A DNA stretch of 64,000 bases from Notospermus geniculatus (taxonomy: Eukaryota; Nemertea; Pilidiophora; Heteronemertea; Lineidae). The position numbers and the translations under genes were made by a program. Positions 45,301 to 55,771 of the stretch are shown one piece after another (within the stretch, counting starts at the first letter, position 1; each line of letters begins with the position of its first letter). The stretch is taken from NCBI GenBank assembly GCA_002633025.1, contig NMRB01000062.1:454784-518783 (forward strand), read 5' to 3'. Under the pieces are notes generated by a model. That model was not told the origin of the DNA, made no database searches, and saw only the letters and a list, made by a program, of their open reading frames with translations.

Positions 45301-45451
45301 AGCAGCCTACATGTCCTGCGATGAAAAGTGTCATCATTTTGTCACCAAAAAGCAAGAAATTCGTGATACGTACCGCGTGTGATTTTGGTTCATGGTGACG
45401 AAGCTGCTCGACCAGCTCTTCAATATGGTGCCTCTCAAGCCGCAAGGGCAT
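42365..45451 (-). CDS. Glycine N-acyltransferase-like protein, gene 1 (one internal exon unresolved)
   Basis: Exons in transcript order: 45374-45451 (start, MPLRLERHHIEELVEQL), [one exon not found], 45018-45106 (DDFNVFVDDWPGPSHILMK), 43575-43695, 43058-43181, 42365-42791. The F-x-V-x-VDxWP motif and the C-terminal GNAT fold with acetyl/acyl-CoA loop RGKGYA (after GLGRLFVMPEY) are typical of the GLYAT family, which conjugates acyl-CoA with glycine or other amines, usually in mitochondria. The last four exons join in phase. Exon 1 ends in phase 0 while the next recognised exon needs two bases of its codon filled from a preceding phase 1 end, so a short exon (1 mod 3) is missing between 45107 and 45373, a stretch with a small tandem duplication. 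The expected full length of about 295 aa matches the family. The substrate is unknown. It is convergent with TXNDC16-like copy B: the stop codons are 221 bases apart. Confidence 0.75.
42883..43025. repeat. Palindromic element ('gagttggctctctgtgggca')
   Basis: It sits in the last intron of GLYAT-like gene 1. The end 'gagttggctctctgtgggca' and the right-hand 'tgccaattgagagccaactc' are inverted. Relatives occur near 17880-18225 and in the exon 11-12 introns of TXNDC16-like copies B and C. Confidence 0.6.
43421..43562. mobile_element. MITE with ends 'agggagtttgagatc'
   Basis: Arms 'tagggagtttgagatcggcg' and 'ttgctgatctcaaactccct' are inverted, with a further inner pair around 'cgtatacg'. Its right end is 12 bases from the donor site of the exon at 43575-43695 of GLYAT-like gene 1. 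Confidence 0.8.
43915..44930. repeat. Interspersed repeat with CGT microsatellite and about 165-bp tandem units
   Basis: It begins with 'gctcactggggtgagctatt' and a (CGT)n stretch (43950-44025). Then come four units each containing 'gccgccaggtggcgtaac', 'aaaatcatcaaagtgctgta' and 'actcaggaacg'. It lies in an intron of GLYAT-like gene 1 and contains no plausible protein. Confidence 0.8.
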
Positions 45452-46330
45452 GATGTTTGCTATCGGAGCAAACAGTCGGTCGATTGACACTCTTGAAACC
45501 AGTAGGCTATCTAGGCCTATCGGTCGACATCACCCATACATGCCATAATGAACTGGTTAGGTACAAAAGCACAACGATGATTGTACCACACAATCCAGGC
45601 ATAATATTGTGTAAAAATAGAACACAACGATATTATACCACACAATCTGCTACCGTACTATGATATACATGTACATGTACTGTACATGTACATCTGTAGG
45701 CTTGAATGTACTGTACACCTGTCGACCGATATACTCATCCTATCTCCGAACGCAGCGCTTCTCCATGTAATTCAAGAACTCAACTCCAAATGTAAAAGAA
45801 TTTGGCATAGGCCTACGCGGGGCCCAATGAAAACGCTACAAAGGACCTAAATCCAACCATTCAGGGTGAGGACATTCACGGAGGTGACTATAGAAAAAGT
45901 CCTAAAGAATGGTAGTAGGCCTATGTAAACATTGAAACAATTCAAAAGAAACGGACCAAATAAAACAACCAAAAATGTTTTTAAAAATGCTTGAAAAAAT
46001 ACGAAAAATCATAACAAAAATATGAAAAACCTATATTATTTTGCATTAATAGAGGAATGTAGATTATGCCTTTATGATTTTTATCATCATTTTAGCCATT
46101 TTGGTTCCCGAAGCCACCGCTAGGGCTAGAAGGCTTCGGCTCGGGCTGCCATGGCATAAAACTCAACGGCATGAAACGTTTCAATGTTTACATATACTAC
46201 CCTAATACCCCCGTCACACTTCGTTCGAATCAGCAGGAATCAAGCAGAATCAGCCGGAATCAGAAAATTTGCAAAATTCAAGCAGGATTCGGGAAAGAAT
46301 TTAGGCCACCATGAGCTCGACGCTTAGAAT
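45452..46330. other. Intergenic, nothing recognised
   Basis: The stretch between GLYAT-like gene 1 and gene 2 is AT-rich in part. 'tacatgtacatgtactgtac' near 45665 is a palindromic simple repeat. No gene was recognised. Confidence 0.4.
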
Positions 46331-46425
46331 GCAAGAAAAGGAACAGAAACAAACAAACAACATTCATGTTCATCATCGTCATCATTATTAATTGGAAAAA
46401 CATGTGCACAAGCCGTGAAGATTTC

Positions 46426-47293
46426 TCATCTGCTACTATCGCTCGGACGATTTTTTGGATTATACATGACCCAAAAGAATTTGTGTTGAGGGTACTTCTT
46501 ATACCCACACTTCTGATGGACGAGACACGAAACAGTATTGCCCTCAATAACAAACGACTGGTGATAAGCGTATCCCGTATCTCTGATCTGTCTCGTTGCA
46601 AGTTGGGTCAGAATCCAACGAGCGTATCCCTTTCCCCTAAACTCCGGCTTCACGAAAAGTTTCCCAACGGCGCCGTAATCCTGGATAAATCCGTACGCGA
46701 TTAGTTCTCCCGTCTTGGACGACGTCAGGCAGAGACTTGGAAAACGCTCAAGGCAGAAATCAATGTGATCTCGCGTGATGTCACGCGTCCACCTTTTGGC
46801 GATTTCATCGACATGCGAAGTTTTCGTGATCGGTCCGGCCATGACGTCACCTTGAAGCGACCTGTGTTATAATGAGACAGGATTAAGTAGCCACGGGTCA
46901 AATAATATATTTCTTTTTCAAGGCCTCACGCAAAATTGTGTTGACTGACGCAGACCCGTAAAGTCGCCAACCACAATGTCCCATTTCATAATTACTAACA
47001 ATGGGAGGAGCCTGACCGACCTCTCAGGTGGGAAAGTACGGTATATATTTTTGCATTCAATCTGGAAGAGTACCACGTAATTTCTATGAACCACGAAGAA
47101 AGATTCAAGAGTATCAAACGACCTAGGCCTATTTACGTCTAAGTACATGTGTATCAAACACCTAGGCCTACTTACGTCTGAGTTAAAGTGTCTTCAGTGG
47201 CAGCATAAAGGGCGTAAGTCAAAGAATCCTTCCTTTCCAATCCTAGCTTCGATTCCCAACTTCCAACTGTTGACCTATATCCGTCGTTGATCC
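46426..47293 (-). pseudogene. Glycine N-acyltransferase-like gene 2, last two exons only
   Basis: Exon 47176-47293 (INDGYRSTVGSWESKLGLER) and exon 46426-46861 (acyl-CoA loop RGKGYA after GAVGKLFVKPEF) join in phase (phase 2, GT-AG). The sequence matches gene 3 at 60232-61097 almost base for base, introns included. The homology ends at the N at 47627, about 25 bases before where gene 3 has its preceding exon. Upstream exons are therefore missing, probably from a contig break rather than real loss. The C-terminal half is intact, with no stop or frameshift. Confidence 0.75.
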
Positions 47294-47627
47294 CTTTGAG
47301 AAAACATGAGATAATCATCTTTAGTACCTTGCGACCACTCACAGCAGAATCATGGGATGCACTGTTTACACAGATTGCAGAGATACCGGCAGGCCTACTT
47401 GGAAAGCGATACCTGACTTTGAGCGCCCCTAGCGCATCTACGAGTCAGGATGCATCACGCCCAAGATGGTGTGTGGTGCATCAAGGGTGGTTCCTGCAGC
47501 CCCGGTTTCGGGGAGGCGTTGAATGATTTAAAACCATTGACTGCTCTTCCCTTGAATATGCAACGCAGTCAATCATTGGCTGCTTTGCGGCCGATCACGT
47601 GATAATATCCATGAAAATGAAGACAGN

Positions 47628-48623
47628 TTCCAACGAAACTCTGGGACAAATCTACGAGCACAGGCATCTCGCCATTTCTAATGGTAAATGCATTGGCCAC
47701 GCATTACAGGTACGTGACCGCTACGAATGCGTTGGACGTGCCGTCCAAAATGGCGGCATCTCGACGTCGCGGTGACGTCATAATCGTTGCTGCACGTCCT
47801 CTATTGAATGAGGCTGACATTGCTTCAGAACGTCGACCACTTTCTCTGTTTGTGAAGTCGTCAAGGGGCAAACCTGATGCTGGACAATCAGGAAACCGCT
47901 GAACACTTCATTCAAATCACCGACTTCGTTATCGTGGCTTTATGTAGGCTTATATGGCGAGGTATGTAGGCCTATGTAGGTGACATCGATTTCTATTGGC
48001 TCACTAAGTGACTCTTATTTTCGTGTCAGATTTTGCGTTTCCAATCGATTGTGACGTCATGTTTTGTCCAATGTTATTGGTCATGGTACGGTGTCTAAGT
48101 CAACGAAATTTTGATACGTTGCATTGTTTTTGAGATACTGTATTGGGTTTTTTAGCCTGAAAGAGCGGATGCGTATTGTGCTTGAGGCTGGATTGTCACG
48201 TTTTGGCGATGTGTATAGTGAATTGTTATTACTAGCATGTTGACCCGCATCCTCGCACCCAGGGTCTTCACAACCGGCTCCCCAACTCGCGCTTGGTTCA
48301 TTGAGGGAGGGTACGACCGTAAATGACCTGAGATTCTCAGGATGGTTGACCCGCGGCAACACATTTTGAGGGAGTGTACTTGGTGTATGTTTGTCTTTGA
48401 ATATCCTGCGGTAAAGGGTCTGTTGCTTTATTGATGAGTGTGTTTGGAGAGGGGTAGTTTCTTGGCTAGAATTTAAATTCTGACCGTCTAACCGTCAAAT
48501 CCAACTTCCTCAGAAAATACAATTAGACATGTGGATCCTGATGATTCAGATAATAAATAGTGATACAACCTATTACAGTATTCGAATTGTCCATCTATTT
48601 TCTGTTACTCCCATTCATATATA
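47628..48623. other. Intergenic; contains one half of a segmental duplication
   Basis: About 47805-47945 ('gcttcagaacgtcgaccact' through 'cgttatcgtggcttta') repeats at 62365-62505 in the same orientation. With the GLYAT-like exons this marks a larger duplication (46.3-48.0 kb against 60.1-62.5 kb). No protein was recognised. Confidence 0.5.
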
Positions 48624-48690
48624 GGAAATCAACTTCCAGAATTTTAACAATTTTCGGCCCCAAATCGGGGCCTTCTTCAGGCTCTGTCAC
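48624..48690 (-). repeat. Single-arm copy of the hammerhead-like repeat
   Basis: On the minus strand it reads CTGAAGA, a GGCCCC/GGGGCC stem with a GATTT loop, then GAAA, followed by 'attctggaagttgatttcc'. It belongs with the palindromes at 20557 and 55049. Confidence 0.55.
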
Positions 48691-48900
48691 TTCACACTGT
48701 GAAAATCAAGAAAAGTCCCATTCATAACCCTCCACTTAGTGAGCGCTGTCGCCACCAGGCTTGTATCTAACTGACCTCCTTGTACGATAGCCTGGTTCCC
48801 TGGCCACCGTCTAGATGGCGCTGCGTAGCTGTTCACTTAAGGCCCGTATGCACAGGTAGGACTTTAGCCGTACTTTTGGAAAAGTAGCTGTACTTTGCTA

Positions 48901-49889
48901 AGGCCTCGTTCACACGAGCGTATAGCCGCGTTTACACTTCTGACGTTGGTCGGCAACGTCAATCGCTGGCAGTCGCGACGCTCTCAGCCGCCGTCACTCA
49001 ACGATCTGCAGCGACCGCCGACGTCAGTAGCTGGCTACAAACGTACTGAAAACTGACGCGCGACGTCGCCGTATGCGTGACGTCAGTTTTCCTCGCCAGC
49101 AGCAGCTGGGACATACGATGGCGGCTTGTTTTAGTAAAGAAGATGCTCTTCACTAATCCAAGTTCATGTCGTGCTAATAAACTGTACATGAGGCAATTAT
49201 AGACGATTTCGAGGAAAACGGCCGCCCTATGGCGTTTGTTTTGGCCTTTTTGCAAACACGTGTACTTTAGGCAAAGTTCCATCTCCAAATTTGCCCGTAA
49301 ACCAAAGAATATAATTACCGTGGCCTTATGACCTGTTGATAGTCAGCGCCGCGTCGCGGATTAGGGTTGCCGGTACCCCATTGACTCTGACGCTGTCAGC
49401 GGATATTTAGAAGAGTTCTCTTTTTTTATCAGGTCATTGTAGTCAGACCTTGTAATATCAAAGAGACATTTGTATTTTTGTACTTCAAGCAAAAGCTTTT
49501 CTACCAAATCTACGATATCAATATTGTCCAGACTCGCTTTTGACGCCAGCGTCGGACGCTGAAGTTCAGCTTCGGCCAACTCAGAAATTTTGACGCGCGA
49601 CGACGCTCCGTGACGCTCAACGTCGACGCTCGTGAATTTGACGCCGCACTGTAAACCCAGCAGGCAAGTCGCGTTAGCTGACGACGTCACGCAACGTCAC
49701 TCAGCGACTGACGTCGGCGACCGACGTCAGAAGTGTAAACGCGGCTTATAGCGTAGAGCGTAACGCGTAGAGCGTCAAAATAATTCTAGCTTGAGTCAAT
49801 ATCATCGCTAGTCGTGTGGGGAGCTCATTGACTCAAGCTAGAAAATTTTTTACGCTCTAGCTACGCTATACGCCCGTGTGAACGAGGCC
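48901..49889. mobile_element. Nested DNA transposons: 821-bp element inside a MITE
   Basis: The outer inverted ends are 'ggcctcgttcacacgagcgt' (left) and the complement of 'cgcccgtgtgaacgaggcc' (right). Within it, 48925-49745 is a second element whose ends 'gccgcgtttacacttctgac' and 'gtcagaagtgtaaacgcggc' are perfect inverted repeats, with subterminal GACGTC-rich repeats. The inner element retains a MADF-like coding remnant on the minus strand. PIF/Harbinger elements often carry a Myb/SANT- or MADF-type second protein, so that superfamily is the best guess; no DDE transposase is present. Confidence 0.75.
49361..49690 (-). pseudogene. MADF-domain (Adf-1-type) remnant within the nested transposon
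   Basis: The frame contains VEKLLLEVQKYKCLFDITR followed by SDYNDLIKKEN, the first helix and loop of a MADF DNA-binding domain (pattern: hydrophobic-I-x-x-V-x-x-Y-x-x-L-[YFW]-D). The expected continuation with a conserved Trp (W-x-x-I-A) is absent, so the domain is truncated. It is flanked by transposon repeats on both sides. Confidence 0.55.
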
Positions 49890-49919
49890 ATGCACAAGAC
49901 TCCACTTTCGCGAAAGTGA

Positions 49920-50178
49920 CGTGGGCCCGTATGCACCGACTGATCCGAATTTGGGTTTAAGCTGCAGCTTAGCTGATCCATAACTTAAGCTGTTATTCAA
50001 GCATGTCAAGAGCTTAAGCCCGAGTTGATCCTAAACTTAAGCATTGTTATTCAAGAGCTTAAGCCCGACTTCTGGATCAGCGATGGTTGGTGCAATAGGA
50101 TTAAAATTTAAGCTCGAGCTTAAGTTAAACTTACGCCGATGGGGCTAATCCGAGGTTGGTGGATACGGGCCTTAAAGC
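49920..50178. mobile_element. TIR element with 'gggcccgtatgcacc' ends
   Basis: The left end 'ggcccgtatgcaccgactga' corresponds to the complement of the right end 'ggttggtggatacgggcctt'. The interior is rich in 'cttaagctcgagcttaag'-like palindromes. Neighbouring elements at 50259 and 53206 share GGCCCGTAT ends. Confidence 0.55.
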
Positions 50179-50257
50179 TCCAAATGAAAGTGAAAGTGAC
50201 TGCTAAGTCAGATGTAGAGGTGCCTTTAGTTATACTTTCGCCTCACTCTACAACAAA

Positions 50258-50376
50258 GGCCCGTATTCTAGAAGCCTCCTTAACTCAAAGGTCCACTTTA
50301 ATCTTTTGTATTCTGCCCTGCAAACAATAGCTAAAGGTAGACCTTACACTTAAGGTAGGTTCTAGAATACGGCCCA
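50258..50376. mobile_element. Palindromic MITE ('ggcccgtattctagaagcc')
   Basis: The left arm 'ggcccgtattctagaagcct' pairs with the right arm 'aggtaggttctagaatacgg'. The element is about 118 bp with no coding capacity. Confidence 0.75.
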
Positions 50377-51726
50377 TTGTGTGACTTTTCTAAAAAGTGG
50401 AACATTCGGAAAGTGTGGGCTGTGCATTCGGGCGTCTTCTGTACCCTCTACTCTGCAGGAAATTACTGAAAACATAGAACCATGCAAACTTCTGCGTTGG
50501 AGAGTGGCTTATTGGCGGTAGGTCTCACTAACCAGTCGGAACGAGTCTGGGGTTACGCGGTGTGAAAGGAAGCGTACCGTACTTCGAAGAAAGTCCCCCA
50601 GGTTATTCGATTGGAGAACATCACTCGGTGGCCATTACAATGTAGATTCTATTTCCGGTCTGAAATGCTCAGATTTAGCCTAAATGAGCAGCTCATCTGA
50701 ACTCTACGGAAAGGTTTCAGGATAGACTGGGGTTAAGTGTGCAGTCAGATGATAATCTCCGCCGAAGTTGATATCAGACTATAAACCCACACTGTAAACT
50801 TAGACTTCAGAAAGCCCCATGCGTTTCTGACCTAATACAATGGCTATACATTGTATTCATAAAAGCTACCAAATAATAATGCTTTTATTTCAAGTTTTGC
50901 AGTAGGCCCTATATTTACATTGGACCTCGCTGTGCAAATCTTACGTATAAGCATTTGCTAATTTTTATGAATACCAGCCAGTGTACAGAGGCATGTGAAA
51001 GTGAGAACGGAATCATTCAAAAATCAATCCCATTTTTCATTGAATAACACATCGAAATATCAATTTTCTATGCCTCAAGCGAGGAAACTTCCACGCCATG
51101 TGTGGCCGCCATGCTGTACGATTCGACCAGAATCCGTGCAGTCAACAGTTTGCTAAATTTGATGAAAATGTTCTTCAGTAAAAGATATTTACATGTAATT
51201 ACATGATCATTCTCTCCGATTAAATTAGAACTGTCTTGGAGAGACGAAAAAAATGTATCGCGGAAGTGTGTAAAAATACCCCCAAAATGATGATTTTCTT
51301 ATTAATTGTGGAATTTATGGCAGAGAGGCAGGTGCAGTGTGCATTTTTTACACCGAGGATTGGATTTTATACCCCCGATCATTTACTCTTCGGTAAGCAT
51401 TTTTCATGGGTGATCCATATTTTCATCTCTGTCCATGAAGTGAGTATTGCACATAGGCCTAGTGTCCTGTTTGGTATTTCTGAGCCGCTCCAGGAAAAGC
51501 ATGGCGCACACGAGCGACTAAAATGGGGGCGACTACCGATGCGACTACTAGGTCGCATGCGATAATTACCTTTGAGGTGATGTCATCCGCGACATCACTG
51601 ATCTCCCAGTGAAGCATTTGTCGCAAACGAGTCAAAAAAAAAAACTAAAAAAACTAAAAATATGTTCAGTCGCTCCTGTAGTCGCAAGGCTAGTCGCCTA
51701 GAAAATCGCTCAAAAAATCGCTCGTG
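50377..51726. other. Intergenic, with one MITE at about 50845-50995
   Basis: The MITE belongs to the 'cataaaagcta...tttatgaataccagcc' family also found at 16512 and 58386. The rest holds no recognised gene. Confidence 0.45.
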
Positions 51727-52022
51727 TCAGGCGCGGATCCAGAGGGGGGTTTTGGGGGTCGTGACCCCCCCCTGCTCGCCACCACCGATTGTTTTTTGTT
51801 CAATAATTTGTGACAATAAGCCAAAAAATGCAAGACTAAAGCTTAGTGTTTCGATACTGAGATGCCAGGAAATCGCATCTACGGCCTTCTAGATTTCAAA
51901 ATTTTCTGGGGGAGGACCCCAGACCCCCCTTGGCGCAGTGTATCTTCGGCGCCCGCCTGCAACGACCACCCTCGGCGGCCCTGACCCCCCTCTGCTAAAA
52001 ATCCTGGATCCGCGCCTGCGTG
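51727..52022. mobile_element. MITE with 'caggcgcggatccag' ends
   Basis: The left end 'caggcgcggatccagagggg' and right end 'atcctggatccgcgcctg' are inverted, enclosing about 290 bp rich in runs of C and G (gtgacccccccc, gaccccagacccccc). Confidence 0.8.
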
Positions 52023-52064
52023 TGCGCCATGCTTTACTCAACTATTCCACTGCTGTCCACTACT

Positions 52065-53172
52065 GATGTCAACCTGCAGATGGGATTATCACAAGCCGAG
52101 TTGTTTCAGTCAAATACTTAAGCGGCGAATCCACTGTCGCGATTTTGGCTTGAGACAGGGTTGCGGCCCCTTGCGATCACCTTTATAAGGACTTCCGATT
52201 GACATATAAGGTGATCGCAAGGGATACGCTCAGTAAAAACGGATATCGCTCCGTAGGTCGATCGACTGATTTCACTAGCTGTTTTATCGCCAATTTCAAT
52301 TTTCACGGGCGATTCTTCATCTCTTGAGACAAAATAGCCATATGGAGACATGGCTTTTTTGCCGCTACACACCGATAGGCATGTGTGGCAGGTATAACTC
52401 TATTGTGACTTAATTTGCATAAATGGTCCAAATCACCTAATAGATTTCCTGGTGGGTTTGCACTCAAATACCATGGAATAACACTACACAGTGGAATAAG
52501 CTTATACTTAGTATAGTTATTCACAGAATTATTATACTTTGTTTTATGCATACCGAATTTTCTAAACCGGGAAGAGATGAATGACAATTCTTAAGCCTGG
52601 CGCAGATCGACCTTGCGACTGGATGCAACTACCTGCAATGCCGTTGCCGGCAATGGTTGCGACTGGCTGAAAACAGTTGCAGATGTCAACCTGCAGATGG
52701 GATTATCACAAGCCGAGTTGTTTCAGTCAAATACTTAAGCGGCGAATCCACTGTCGCGATTTTGGCTTGAGACGGGGTTGCGGCCCCTTGCGATCACCTT
52801 TAAGGACTTCCGATTGACATATAAGGTGATCGCAAGGGATACGCTCAGTAAAAACGGATATCGCTCCGTAGGTCGATCGACTGTTTTCATCTCTTGAGAC
52901 AAAATAGCCATATGGAGACATGGCTTTTTTGCCGCTACACACCGATAGGCATGTGTGGCAGGTATAACTCTATTGTGACTTAATTTGCATAAAGGGTCCA
53001 AATCACCTAATACATGTAATAGATTTCCTGGTGGGTTTGCACTCAAATACCATGGAATAACACTACACAGTGGAATAAGCTTATACTTAGTATAGTTATT
53101 CACAGAATTATTATACTTTGTTTTATGCATACCGAATTTTCTAAACCGGGAAGAGATGAATGACAATTCTTA
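52065..53172. repeat. Direct duplication of about 500 bp
   Basis: Copy one (52065-52593) and copy two (52682-53172) both run from 'gatgtcaacctgcagatggg' to 'gagatgaatgacaattctta'. Copy two lacks about 45 bases ('cactagctgttttatcgcca' region) and a 4-base 'ataa', and has a 9-base 'tacatgtaa' insertion. Open frames on the minus strand run through both but resemble nothing known. Confidence 0.85.
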
Positions 53173-53205
53173 GAATAGGCTAAACCAAAGTATTACCTCC
53201 TCCCC

Positions 53206-53396
53206 AGGGCCCGTATGCATAAAAGTGGAATTGGCTTATTCCAGGTATAACTTAATGTTATAACGTTACGTTATACCTGGAATAGGCTTATTCCACCTTC
53301 ATGCATAAACGTGGAATAAGCTTATTCCAGGTATAACTAAAGTGAAGTTATACCTGGACTAAGCTTATTCCACCTTTATGCATACGGGCCCTGGGT
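53206..53396. mobile_element. Compound palindromic MITE ('gggcccgtatgcataaaagt')
   Basis: The ends 'gggcccgtatgcataaaagt' and 'cctttatgcatacgggccc' are inverted. The interior has repeated 'tggaataagcttattccagg' hairpins, so the element looks like two palindromes fused. Confidence 0.8.
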
Positions 53397-53434
53397 GGGG
53401 TGAGGCAAGAGAGGCAAAGAGTCCTGCCCGGAGT

Positions 53435-53515
53435 CTCACGCCGACAGTAGGTTTCGAACCAGGCACCAAATGACCGCTGGCCAGAGACCCGAGCTACTAG
53501 ACCACAGCGGCTCCC
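53435..53515 (-). repeat. tRNA-derived SINE-like unit
   Basis: On the minus strand it has an A-box-like 'tgtggtctagtagctcggg' and a B-box 'ggttcgaaacc' spaced as in a tRNA gene, preceded by 'gggagccgc'. The acceptor arms do not pair cleanly, so it is called tRNA-derived rather than a functional tRNA. Confidence 0.5.
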
Positions 53516-53619
53516 AAATTTCTACCAGTATATCAATTTAAAAAATTCATGTTATGTGAAGTTCGCGTAGTATTTTCTTACAAGTTGTATCGCTACATGT
53601 AAATACATGATTTATTTCC

Positions 53620-53903
53620 ATGAAAAATATTTACAATAAAAGCAGAAAAGGGCCAAGGCCAGAGCATTAGTGGTCCTTATAAACAAAATTTAACACAGAA
53701 TTAAGGCGGTAAAAATAACAATGGAATAATGTACATGAATATCGAACTAAAGGGAAAAGTGAAGTCACGTGGTGAGAAGAGCCAAACCACGGACAAACAG
53801 AATAGAGAGAAGATAATACAAAACGATAGTTATAACGAGATCAAGTACGGTCAACGGTAGACACCCAGAGGAACTGGTAAACACCTGTTTAACACTGATT
53901 ATC
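53620..53903 (-). mobile_element. LINE-like 3' tail fragment, copy 2
   Basis: It is about 80% identical by eye to 25420-25715, in the same orientation, with small indels. No coding part is attached. Confidence 0.55.
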
Positions 53904-53999
53904 CACCGTCACCGCACCAAACTAGGCAACAATACATACATGTAAATGGCAAGCAAAACAGAAGTGCGATTTAGGTAAGGATCATGGCAGCTACCCCAA

Positions 54000-55030
54000 T
54001 GATACATGTAAGAGCGGGAATGCATGGAGAGGGCGCTCAGAAATACATAAGGATAAAGGCTACATGTAGAAGAAATTTTGGAATTTCGTGCCAGAACCAC
54101 GCCTCCGCTCAGCAGCTAACTTGTTGTTCGGTCTTTTTGTTCTTTTCTGGTGTTTTTTTGCAAAAATTTCTTGACTGTGTACAATTTCTCCCACAAGCAA
54201 GACATTTCCCATTACATGTACGAAGAATGGTTCTCACTGATCGGAAATCGACAATGGTGGAGAGGTGTTTCCACTTTACCAGGAAAGAGGTGAAATTGGC
54301 AATTAGCAACGAGACAAACAGAACACTTGATATTTCGTATTCATCGATTCATCCTCTGCAACTGCAAGCTAGGAGGATGGATGTCTCCTCTCCTTTGTAG
54401 CCCAGGTTGATTTGTGGTGGGTTACAGATGGCGCCATTTCTGGTCAGAATATTTTGAGCGAGATGTCACTGCCGCATGACACCAAAGCCTGCTAAATTGA
54501 ATAATGATTTGACTTCAAGTCACAGTGTATGTCAATCTCATGGAAAGGGCTAGACCGCTACTACTTTTGCACAATGCAAATACATGTACATTGTTCAAGG
54601 CGGGTGAATATCTGACCGTTGCACAACCAATTGCGCAGGGATTCGAAAGAGTTCGTTGTTGTAAAAAAATTGAATACCCAACGGAATGTTAAAATAGAAG
54701 TATTTTTACAAATGCTGAAACAAATTCTTATTTTCGGTATGATTCTTTGTCAAATAATTTGTAAAATCGATGAGCACAAGAATCTTGTGCCCTTTTCAGA
54801 GGTCTTAGCCGAGGAACGATGGTGGCGACCTCTTCAGATTGAGTGTATGCCAGTGAAGGATGTGATGTCACTTTCCAATCGGCTTTCTGCAAGTTTCCCT
54901 GGCAGGAATTTGTGCTATGTTTCTCAAAGTTGATAATAATTTTTGGGACATGACTAAAACTAGATGCAATGTAAGAGAGAACTCTCTTATCTACATGTAA
55001 ATTTGATACAAAGAGAAGGCGAGCACAAAA
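54000..55030. repeat. Copy 1 of an inverted dispersed duplication
   Basis: Segments 54215-54560 and 54840-55000 recur in reverse orientation at 63035-63320 and 62625-63005 ('ggttctcactgatcggaaat', 'cagtgaaggatgtgatgtca', 'gagagaactctcttatcta'). Frames such as RKSTMVERCFHFTRKEVKLA are conserved between copies but unrecognised, so the source may be an old transposon or gene fragment. Confidence 0.55.
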
Positions 55031-55048
55031 ATCGACACACAATATGAT

Positions 55049-55202
55049 AATGTATATAAAGTCCATTTCCAGAATATTTGCAAATTTTCGACCCCAACCG
55101 GGGTCTTCTTCTAGTGTGGAAAAGTGCCAGCCTGAAGAAGACCCCGGTTGGGGTCGAAAATTTGCAAATATTCTGGAAATGGACTTTACATGTATATACA
55201 TT
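55049..55202. repeat. 154-bp palindrome with hammerhead-like core
   Basis: The arms are near-perfect inverted copies ('aagtccatttccagaatatt' against 'aatattctggaaatggactt'). The right arm reads CTGAAGA (55132-55138), a GACCCC/GGGGTC stem with a GGTT loop, and GAAA. It is a relative of 20557-20751 with a shorter centre. Confidence 0.6.
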
Positions 55203-55436
55203 ATGTAAATTTGATACGGTTGGAATATAGAGTATAAATAATGCTTATACAGGGTGTGCCAAAAAGATGGCCAGGCCAAACCAGGAAACCTCATAATCTA
55301 GGTTTCTCTGGATTCTGATCAAGGATCTTCTTACCGGTACATGTACATTAAAAACAGTGTTCATTTCATCGAAATACGTCAAGCCAATCAGAAGTTATCT
55401 CATTTTATGTACAGAAGTCAGCCCCCAAAGTGGAGT

Positions 55437-55770
55437 GTTGTCAAAATTTCGATTTGGTTCATGAGTTAATGTGTGAAATTGCTGCACAAAAAAATGATAT
55501 AGGCCTACCTGATTGTATATATACAGAAGTTATAACTTCTGATTTTGGCTTGACGTATTTGGATGAAATATCTAGTAATTGTAAGAAGATTCTCTGTCAG
55601 GATCCGATAAAACCTAGATTCTCAGATTGTCTTGTTTGGCCCGGGACACCCTGTATAAGGTTGATTTGCGTAAGGTTGATTTATTTCAGTGACGGATGTA
55701 TAGGCATGAATGTGAGCGAATGTATAGTCTCCACAATAGAGTTCTCTGTCTTGTATTTGGCTTTGTCTAA
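55437..55770 (+). repeat. Dispersed repeat, copy 1
   Basis: The sequence from 'aatttcgatttggttcatga' to 'ctctgtcttgtatttggctt' recurs at about 63650-63940 in the same orientation with internal deletions. It contains 'gggacaccctgtataaggtt', a phrase also found at 55250 in inverted form. Confidence 0.6.
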
Positions 55771-55771
55771 G

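Noticed and set aside
54728-55294. 188-codon minus-strand frame
   Set aside because: It runs through the palindrome at 55049-55202 and its residues mirror the repeat; no family recognised.
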